DNA of 6,020 bases, from assembly GCA_021163455.1 (NCBI GenBank), contig JAGGWT010000129.1:1-6020 (forward strand), given 5' to 3'. Below are positions 1 through 5,421 of this stretch, piece by piece. Both the position numbers and the translations under genes were made by a program. The notes under the pieces were generated by a model. It was not told where the DNA came from and made no database searches. It saw nothing but the letters and a program-made list of their open reading frames with translations. Source of the stretch: Thermoplasmata archaeon. GTDB lineage: Archaea > Thermoplasmatota > E2 > DHVEG-1 > B18-G2. Every line of letters begins with the position of its first letter. The first letter of the stretch is position 1.

Positions 1-84
1 GAGAACTTTGGTCTAACAGGAGCAAAGAGAGACATATCTGCTGAAGAGAGAGACAACTGTACAACTCTTCCTTTCCCGAAATAG
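1..84 (+). other. Open reading frame entering from left edge, possible gene 3' end
   Basis: Frame 1 on the plus strand is open from the first base for 27 codons and stops at TAG (82-84). The translated tail is hydrophilic and charged (it ends TTLPFPK) and matches no family I recognise. It could be the C-terminal end of a gene lying to the left, convergent with the small minus-strand ORF that follows. An open stretch this short is also expected by chance, and the minus strand is open here too. I see no terminator, RNA gene or repeat in positions 1-102. Confidence 0.15.
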
Positions 85-102
85 TTCTTTCCTATCCTCT
101 TT

Positions 103-489
103 TCATACTGTATCGACAGTGCTTCGATTGACGTAATTGATACCCACAGCAAGAGCAGAGCCAAGAAAGTAGGAGGAAAATACAATTTCATCTTCTTTTA
201 AACTAATTGCATTGATTTTTAGTCCTGCAAAACCACATGCACCAATCAGTCCTCGCCACACACAGAAAGCGTGAAAGAGACTATACCATTCAACTGGATC
301 ATATAACTTTCCATAGAACTCTCCATCCCACACCTTGACGCCATTTAAACCCTTAGTCCAAATCCGTCCCGATGATGGATTTATAATAGACCCCGGCATC
401 TCCCAGCATGTGACTTCGTTACCAAGGCGGATAAATCCTAGTAAGCCTATGGGTAAACAAAATTTAAGCATACAAGCAAAGAGACACAC
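103..489 (-). CDS. Small orphan ORF, hypothetical, possibly membrane-associated or a gene remnant
   Basis: I do not recognise this 128-residue product. The longest reading starts at GTG (487-489), directly after an in-frame TAA. An ATG at 469-471 gives a 122-residue form beginning MLKFCLPIGLLGF, which resembles a short hydrophobic leader. The product is rich in Trp (5) and Cys (7). It has a polar middle (about residues 30-65, with GRIWTKG and KVWDGEFYG), then hydrophobic stretches around 68-88 and 105-120 that could be membrane segments. All four Arg codons are CGN, whereas the flanking genes mostly use AGA/AGG, suggesting a foreign or non-coding origin. A TATA-like box lies upstream (530-537), but neither start has a Shine-Dalgarno sequence. 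It lies 51 bp downstream of the hppA stop on the same strand. It may be a real small gene, a frameshifted remnant, or chance. Confidence 0.35.
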   Translation of the reverse strand: MCLFACMLKFCLPIGLLGFIRLGNEVTCWEMPGSIINPSSGRIWTKGLNGVKVWDGEFYGKLYDPVEWYSLFHAFCVWRGLIGACGFAGLKINAISLKEDEIVFSSYFLGSALAVGINYVNRSTVDTV

Positions 490-526
490 TTACAGCAAAT
501 ACTTTACTGGACATTTTCTCATCTTT

Positions 527-540
527 CTAATATAAAAGAA
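527..540 (-). promoter_or_regulatory. T-rich segment after hppA: weak terminator and/or TATA box for the small ORF
   Basis: Read on the minus strand, the bases just after the hppA stop are TTCTTTTATATTAG. The T-rich part could help end hppA transcription, since archaeal termination needs a U-tract without necessarily a hairpin. The TTTTATAT core (530-537) also resembles an archaeal TATA box and would place a start site near 508, about 18 bases before the GTG at 489. Both roles are inferred from composition and spacing only. Confidence 0.35.
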
Positions 541-2550
541 TTAGTGAAGAGATGCAAACAGCGGCAGGAACACCAGAGAGACTATGGACATCAGCTTTAT
601 CAGGATATTCAAGGAGGGGCCCGATGTATCCTTACATGGATCTCCAACGGTATCTCCTATCACAGCCGCCTTGTGGGCATCGCTTCCCTTACCACCAAGG
701 TGGCCTTCCTCGATATACTTCTTAGCGTTATCCCACGCGCCGCCGGCGTTGGCCAAGAAGATTGCAAGAAGGAAACCTGTAACGGTTGAACCTGCCAGCA
801 GACCGACGAGTGCCCCCTTATAGTCCCATATACCTATAACCACAGGTATCACAACAGCCAGTAGAGAAGGAACTATCATCTCTCTAAGTGCACCTCTGGT
901 TGCTATCCTTATGCAGCCCTCATAATCTGGTTTGCCTTTACCTTCCAGAATACCAAGTTCCCTGAACTGTCTTCTTACTTCATTGACCATTTTTTCTGCT
1001 GTCCTTCCGACTGCTCCGAGGGTAAGTGCAGAGAATATGAAAGGAAGCATTCCTCCTATGAATAGCCCGGCAACAAGGTTTGGATTTGTCAGAGCTATAT
1101 TGACATTTGGATCATATTGTTTCACACGTGTAACAAAGGTGAATATCAATGCCAGTGCTGTTATGGCCGCGGAGCCAATAGCAAAGCCCTTACCCATCGC
1201 TGCGGTTGTGTTTCCAACAGCATCGAGCTGCTCAGTTCTTTTTCTTATCTCTTCACCAAGCCCTGCCATTTCTGATATACCTGCCGCATTATCCGCAACT
1301 GGTCCATAACAATCGGTGGCAAGCGATATACCGAGGGTTGAAAGCATACCTATGGCAGCAAGGGCCACTCCATAGAAGTTTGCAAACTGATATGCAAGAA
1401 CCATGGCTATCGCTGTAGAAACTATGGGGATAACCGTGCTCAGCATACCCATGGACATGCCCTGCAAAATATTCGTTGCCGGACCTGTCTGTGATGCTTC
1501 CGCTATTATTCTTGCAGGTTTTCTCTGATGAGATGTGAAGTACTCCGTGGATACACCTATGATGAGACCATCAACAAGACCAGCAATGATTGCATAGTAT
1601 GGATTCATATCCTTTATTAACCAGTAAGTGACAAGGCCGGCAAGAATGGCAAATATTATAGCGGAGCCAAATAGACCATTTCTCAATGCGGTGTACGGAT
1701 TCCTTGCTTTGACAAAAACCATGGCAACTATAGAAGAGATTATACCGAGAGCAGCAATAAGCAGAGGATAAATATGCCCATATGCGAATGAGAGAATTAT
1801 ACCCAAGCTCATGCCCGAGATAATTGAATCAACATAACTCTCGAAGAGGTCTGCTCCCATACCTGCAACGTCTCCAACGTTATCCCCAACGTTATCCGCT
1901 ATAACAGCAGGGTTTCTCGGGTCATCTTCAGGTATGCCAGCTTCGACCTTTCCAACCAGATCTGCTCCAACATCTGCAGATTTTGTGTATATTCCGCCAC
2001 CAACTCTTGCAAACAGAGCTATGGATGATGCCCCAAAACCAAATCCAAACAGGATGGCGGCGGCTTCCTTGTAGTAGATGAGATAAAATATGCTCAATCC
2101 CAATATGCCAAGACCCACAACAGAAAGACCCATAACAGCTCCTGACGAGAAAGCAACTGTTAGACCTTTCTGAAGACCTTTCTTGCTGGCCTCTGCTGCT
2201 CTCGCATTTGCTGTGGTTGCTATCCTCATGCCGATGTTTCCGGCGAGGGCGGAGAAAAATGCTCCAACCAGGAACGCAATACTGGTCTGCCAGGGTATAT
2301 CTGTTACTCTACTCAATGCGAAGAGTAATATGGCTACAATCACAACAAATACCGATATGATTTTGTACTCCTCATTCAGAAAAGCAAGTGCTCCCCGGTA
2401 GATGTAATTTGAGATTTCTTTCATTTTTTCTGTTCCTGCCGGTTTTTTTCTGATGTAAATTGTCAGTCCAACGGCACACAAAAGGGCTATAATTCCACTG
2501 ACTAATGGAATAACATCTATAACCTCCATCTTCACCACCGCTCCCGACAT
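541..2550 (-). CDS. hppA: Membrane-integral pyrophosphatase, K+-dependent, probably Na+-pumping
   Basis: The product is a polytopic membrane pyrophosphatase that hydrolyses cytosolic PPi and pumps cations outward. At 669 residues it is complete and near the family's usual 660-770. The PPi/Mg-binding core is intact: RVGGGIYTK (R182, K190), DVGADLVGK (D193, D197), EDDPRNP (208-214) and ADNVGDNVGD (218-227). The C-terminal DNAKKY (607-612) and GDTVGDPCKDTSGPS (632-646) are also intact. The ion gate reads R182, D234, E237, S238 and K652. In GNTTAAMGKG, Ala450 and Gly453 occupy the positions where K+-independent enzymes carry Lys and Thr, so K+ dependence is expected. Glu237 (position 6.53) is the Na+-PPase placement, whereas plant H+-PPases have Glu at 6.57; here 6.57 is Asp241. 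The first ATG is at 2550. An ATG at 2529 (Met8), with GGTGGTG just upstream and better TATA spacing, is probably the true start. The gene lies 43 bp downstream of the peptidase gene. Family is certain; ion specificity is inference. Confidence 0.97.
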   Translation of the reverse strand: MSGAVVKMEVIDVIPLVSGIIALLCAVGLTIYIRKKPAGTEKMKEISNYIYRGALAFLNEEYKIISVFVVIVAILLFALSRVTDIPWQTSIAFLVGAFFSALAGNIGMRIATTANARAAEASKKGLQKGLTVAFSSGAVMGLSVVGLGILGLSIFYLIYYKEAAAILFGFGFGASSIALFARVGGGIYTKSADVGADLVGKVEAGIPEDDPRNPAVIADNVGDNVGDVAGMGADLFESYVDSIISGMSLGIILSFAYGHIYPLLIAALGIISSIVAMVFVKARNPYTALRNGLFGSAIIFAILAGLVTYWLIKDMNPYYAIIAGLVDGLIIGVSTEYFTSHQRKPARIIAEASQTGPATNILQGMSMGMLSTVIPIVSTAIAMVLAYQFANFYGVALAAIGMLSTLGISLATDCYGPVADNAAGISEMAGLGEEIRKRTEQLDAVGNTTAAMGKGFAIGSAAITALALIFTFVTRVKQYDPNVNIALTNPNLVAGLFIGGMLPFIFSALTLGAVGRTAEKMVNEVRRQFRELGILEGKGKPDYEGCIRIATRGALREMIVPSLLAVVIPVVIGIWDYKGALVGLLAGSTVTGFLLAIFLANAGGAWDNAKKYIEEGHLGGKGSDAHKAAVIGDTVGDPCKDTSGPSLNILIKLMSIVSLVFLPLFASLH
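2533..2539 (-). promoter_or_regulatory. Shine-Dalgarno-like site favouring the Met8 start of hppA
   Basis: On the minus strand GGTGGTG sits three bases before the ATG at 2529-2527. It differs by one base from GGAGGTG, the complement of the archaeal 16S rRNA 3' end. The longer reading's ATG at 2550 has no such site. This supports a 662-residue protein beginning MEVIDVIPL. Confidence 0.5.
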
Positions 2551-2560
2551 CCGATAAAAG

Positions 2561-2569
2561 TTATTTAAC
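2561..2569 (-). promoter_or_regulatory. TATA-like box of hppA
   Basis: GTTAAATAA on the minus strand shares eight bases (GTTAAATA) with the box before the upstream peptidase gene. Its centre (2565) is only 15 bases from the ATG at 2550 but 36 from the ATG at 2529. A start site about 25 bases downstream would fall near 2540, just before the ribosome-binding sequence. hppA can therefore probably be transcribed independently of the peptidase gene, although read-through across the 43-bp gap is also possible. Confidence 0.5.
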
Positions 2570-2593
2570 TGTTGCGAAAAAGGTACCCGCGAA

Positions 2594-3238
2594 CTAACTA
2601 TTTCTGACGAGGTGGCTTATTGCTATTTTCACTCCATCTGTCATCTCTTGGAGGTTCATCTCACTAAGAGGTGGAACATGGATGAACATCACTTTCAGTT
2701 CAGGGTTGTTTTTCTCCTTGTAGTCCAGCAACCTGTAAAACAGGTAGTTGCAGAGATAAAATCCCGCAAAGTAACTCACCCTGGAGGATATATTTTCTTT
2801 CTTCATATCTGCGGATATTTTGTGCAGGTTAACGTCTGTTGTGAGAAGTGGAGGAGAGTGTTTCTGGATGAAACGAATGAAAGGAAAATTCTCATCCCAT
2901 CTCAGATTCACCGCCAGTTTTTCAAGCCTAATTATTGAAGATTTCGGTGCAAGACCTATACTTACAACCGCGCACGGATCATATCTCTCTATGAGTTCGA
3001 GGGTTTTGTTGTATGAGATATTCCACTCTACCTCTAGAGATATACCAACAATTTTTACACCATCAATGGTGGTTCCATTCAGATTCTCTGCAATGAGTTC
3101 GGATGGATTTACATCATAATTTCCAAACGGTTTAAAGCCCGTGACCAAGACCACTTTTTCTTCAGATTGCGCCGCCTGCAAATTTATGGAGAAGATGATG
3201 CAGATAAGAACTATCGCGAGGAGTTTGTATCTCATCAT
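2594..3238 (-). CDS. Exported pyroglutamyl-peptidase I-like protein (peptidase family C15)
   Basis: This 214-residue protein resembles pyrrolidone-carboxylate peptidase, a cysteine peptidase that removes N-terminal pyroglutamate from peptides. The N-terminal VLVTGFKPFG (30-39) and NPS (44-46) match the family. The catalytic residues are Glu106 in GLAPKSSIIRLEKLAVN (95-111), Cys163 in RVSYFAGFYLCN (153-164) and His187 in FIHVPPL (185-191). Differences: the usual TAG before the Cys motif is FAG, and the stretch between Glu and Cys lacks the familiar PDN-type segment, so substrate choice may differ. Residues 1-23 form a signal peptide: MMRYK, a hydrophobic run, then a likely cleavage near LQA-AQ. 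Typical family members are cytosolic, so export is the notable feature. The start is the first of two adjacent ATGs; TGA lies two codons upstream and a TATA-like box is centred about 25 bases away, implying leaderless translation. It is divergent from the OPT transporter. Fold is well supported; exact activity is inferred. Confidence 0.88.
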   Translation of the reverse strand: MMRYKLLAIVLICIIFSINLQAAQSEEKVVLVTGFKPFGNYDVNPSELIAENLNGTTIDGVKIVGISLEVEWNISYNKTLELIERYDPCAVVSIGLAPKSSIIRLEKLAVNLRWDENFPFIRFIQKHSPPLLTTDVNLHKISADMKKENISSRVSYFAGFYLCNYLFYRLLDYKEKNNPELKVMFIHVPPLSEMNLQEMTDGVKIAISHLVRNS

Positions 3239-3258
3239 TAATCATTTACTTCTTTCAT

Positions 3259-3267
3259 GTATTTAAC
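3259..3267 (-). promoter_or_regulatory. TATA-like box of the pyroglutamyl-peptidase-like gene
   Basis: GTTAAATAC on the minus strand is centred at 3263, about 25 bases before the ATG at 3238. That is the archaeal TATA-to-start distance, so the transcript is probably leaderless. No Shine-Dalgarno sequence lies before the ATG, which agrees. The box lies inside the second of two GGGTTAAA repeats. Confidence 0.6.
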
Positions 3268-3281
3268 CCATTCTTTAACCC
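3262..3281 (-). repeat. Tandem GGGTTAAA repeat at the peptidase promoter
   Basis: Two exact copies of GGGTTAAA (minus strand; 3274-3281 and 3262-3269) are spaced 12 bp start to start. The gene-proximal copy overlaps the TATA-like box. They could be a duplicated BRE/TATA element or a regulator's binding sites; with only two copies, chance is not excluded. Confidence 0.4.
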
Positions 3282-3324
3282 CAGTGAAATGCAGCAGTAA
3301 GATAGCACAGAGTAAAATTGTATA

Positions 3325-3338
3325 ATAAAATTTTATAA
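3325..3338 (+). promoter_or_regulatory. TATA box of the OPT transporter gene, overlapping a 12-bp palindrome
   Basis: TTTTATAA (3331-3338) is centred about 27 bases before the ATG at 3362, preceded by an A-rich BRE-like stretch. The bases before the ATG contain no Shine-Dalgarno sequence, so a leaderless mRNA beginning at or next to the ATG is expected. The box overlaps a perfect palindrome, ATAAAATTTTAT (3325-3336). This may be an operator or simply a result of A/T richness. Confidence 0.65.
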
Positions 3339-3361
3339 GTTGCTAAGAATACATTTACTCA

Positions 3362-5356
3362 ATGAAATCGAGAGAGGACTTTGAATCTTTTATACCCGCT
3401 GAAAAAGACCTGCCGGAGCTATCCCTACGTGCTATCCTCATAGGAACTTTTCTTGCCATACTTCTCGGTGCGGCAAATGCTTATCTTGGATTGTATGCTG
3501 GCATGACCGTCTCAGCCATCATTCCCGGCGCCGTGATGGCGCTCGCCTTTTTGAAACCTTTCAAGGGTACTATCCTAGAAGTTAATATTGCCACAATGGG
3601 TGCATCCGCTGGAGAATGCATCGCAGCAGGTGCAATATTCACCATTCCTGCTCTGGTCATACTCGGGGTGTGGAAAGATATAAACTATATCCAGACCACC
3701 CTCATATCCCTGCTTGGAGGTATTCTTGGCGTACTGTGGATGGTTCCACTCAGGAGAGCCCTGGTAACAAAAACAGAGTTGCCTTTCCCGGAAGGTGTGG
3801 CTGTTGCAGCGGTTCTAACATCAACAGTTGGCGGGGAGAGAATAACAAGAAAGAGGGAAGGAACAGGTATTGTATGGCTTCTACTGGGCGTTTTGATAGC
3901 CGGTCTTTACAAATTGGGTGAAACCGTTTTCAATCTGTTCAGTGGCGCGATAGAGTATATAGGAAGCATAGGCAAATACCGAATAGGAGGAGTATCAAGA
4001 GAAGGTTTCATATATGGAGGTATTGCAACATCTCCCGCTCTGCTCGGGGTTGGCTGGATTATCGGCTTCAGAATCTCATCTTACGTTATGGTTGGTGGTC
4101 TGCTCGGATGGATGATGATAATGCCCCTGCTCGTTCTGACTCAGGGTTTACCTATTCCTGCAAATGAGTATGCATCCATGGGCTCACTGCTCGGAGGATT
4201 CTACACAATATGGGCTGAACAGGTGAGATACATTGGCGTAGGCGCCATGCTCGTGGGAGGATTATGGGCAATATGGACCATAAGGAACAACCTGATTGAT
4301 AGCGTTAAGGAAGCGATAATGGGTCTGAAAGAGGGGAAAACAGTGAACAGGAAGAGAACAGAAATGGACCTGAATTACAGGCTGGTTTTTGTATCAATAG
4401 TGCTCATGGTTTTTCCTGTCTTCCTGCTCTATATCTGGCTGTCAAATGCCATAGGAATATCCTTTATCATGGCGGTTATAACGATTCTTTTCGCTTTTCT
4501 TGCGAGTGCTCTTGCCGGATATCTCACGGGTCTCGTGGGTTCATCCAACTGTCCCATATCAGGTGTTACTGTGGCTGTCCTGCTCATAGTGAGTCTCATC
4601 ATGCTCGGTCTGGGTGCATCGGGAACAGCCGGAATGGCGATAGTTATATTCATATCAGCAGTAATATGTATGGGCGGTTCCATATCAGGAGATCTGTTAC
4701 AGGCGATGGCATCTGGAAGAATGATAGGAGCCACTCCAAAAAGGTTGCAGATAGCAATGACCATAGGAGTAATAGCAATATCCATGGTTATCGGACTGGT
4801 TATAGGGGTTCTGCATGAGGCTTTCACGATTGGTAGTTCTTCTCTTCCCGCACCGCAGGCCTATCTCATGGCAGGAGTTGTCAAAGGTGTCCTGGGTGGG
4901 GCAATGCCATGGCCCTATGTGATGGCCGGCGCCGTGCTTGGTTTGATCATGATTCTTCTTGATATCCCTATCCTCCCAATAGCTATAGGCATATACCTGC
5001 CTTTTACAATATCGGTTCCTATATTCGTGGGGGGATGTATAAGATACATAACGGATAGATTTCTCAAGAAGAGATACGGAAGCGCAGAAGAGGAAGAGAT
5101 AAGCGACTGGGAGCTTGCCATAAAAAAGACGGAGCTTAAGCCTCAGGAAAAAGCGATAAGAACAGGCCTTTTGCTCACTGCCGGACTTGTGACTGGAGAA
5201 GCACTAATGGGAGTGGTATCTGCATTAATTATTATCTCAGGAATTAATCTGAAGATTTTTCAAACCCCTCCCGTCCTGCCGGGTCTGATTATATGGATAT
5301 ACATCGCTGTACTGCTATCATACATACCGATAAGAGAAGGTATGGCAACAAAATGA
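3362..5356 (+). CDS. OPT-family oligopeptide transporter
   Basis: This complete 664-residue polytopic membrane protein belongs to the prokaryotic branch of the OPT superfamily, which imports oligopeptides (some members import metal chelates) using an ion gradient. Family landmarks in order: NAYLGLYAGMTVSA (39-52), GECIAAGAIFTIPAL (84-98), ELPFPEGVA (139-147), GLVGSSNCPISG (390-401), GGSISGDLLQ (438-447), GATPKRLQ (456-463), PIAIGIYLPF (539-548) and GLVTGEALMGV (608-618). About 14-16 hydrophobic segments are visible. The longest polar stretches are a loop after the eighth or so helix (about 308-338) and a charged loop at 561-600 rich in Glu and Lys. Length is normal for the prokaryotic type. 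The start ATG fits a leaderless promoter. It is divergent from the exported pyroglutamyl-peptidase-like gene across 123 bp, which supports peptide uptake as its job. Substrate and coupling ion cannot be read from the sequence. Its Arg codons are nearly all AGA/AGG. Confidence 0.95.
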   Translation: MKSREDFESFIPAEKDLPELSLRAILIGTFLAILLGAANAYLGLYAGMTVSAIIPGAVMALAFLKPFKGTILEVNIATMGASAGECIAAGAIFTIPALVILGVWKDINYIQTTLISLLGGILGVLWMVPLRRALVTKTELPFPEGVAVAAVLTSTVGGERITRKREGTGIVWLLLGVLIAGLYKLGETVFNLFSGAIEYIGSIGKYRIGGVSREGFIYGGIATSPALLGVGWIIGFRISSYVMVGGLLGWMMIMPLLVLTQGLPIPANEYASMGSLLGGFYTIWAEQVRYIGVGAMLVGGLWAIWTIRNNLIDSVKEAIMGLKEGKTVNRKRTEMDLNYRLVFVSIVLMVFPVFLLYIWLSNAIGISFIMAVITILFAFLASALAGYLTGLVGSSNCPISGVTVAVLLIVSLIMLGLGASGTAGMAIVIFISAVICMGGSISGDLLQAMASGRMIGATPKRLQIAMTIGVIAISMVIGLVIGVLHEAFTIGSSSLPAPQAYLMAGVVKGVLGGAMPWPYVMAGAVLGLIMILLDIPILPIAIGIYLPFTISVPIFVGGCIRYITDRFLKKRYGSAEEEEISDWELAIKKTELKPQEKAIRTGLLLTAGLVTGEALMGVVSALIIISGINLKIFQTPPVLPGLIIWIYIAVLLSYIPIREGMATK

Positions 5357-5397
5357 AGGGATTCATTTCTTATGATATCAGGTGGCTCAAGCAGTGT

Positions 5398-5421
5398 GAA
5401 AAATAAAAAATTAAAGAAAGG
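5398..5421 (-). terminator. T-rich terminator of the PKD/Ig-like protein gene
   Basis: Directly after the minus-strand stop codon (5424-5422) the sequence becomes T-rich, including TTTAATTTTTTATTTTTCAC, with no evident hairpin. This is a typical archaeal U-tract terminator. It lies in the 65-bp convergent gap between this gene and the OPT transporter gene. No comparably strong T-tract follows the OPT stop on the plus strand, apart from a weak ATTCATTTCTT at 5361-5371. Confidence 0.6.

Noticed and set aside
335..535. 66-codon plus-strand open frame opposite the orphan ORF
   Set aside because: No promoter or ribosome-binding site is seen and the product is unrecognised. Since the opposite ORF is itself doubtful, neither strand is well supported here.
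932..1309. 125-codon plus-strand open frame inside hppA
   Set aside because: It lies antisense within a strongly conserved hppA region; its composition follows from the codons of the real gene, and no family motif is visible.
4429..4827. 132-codon minus-strand open frame inside the OPT gene
   Set aside because: It is antisense to conserved OPT helices and its Ile/Thr/Met/Pro-rich product is typical of a mirrored membrane-protein sequence.
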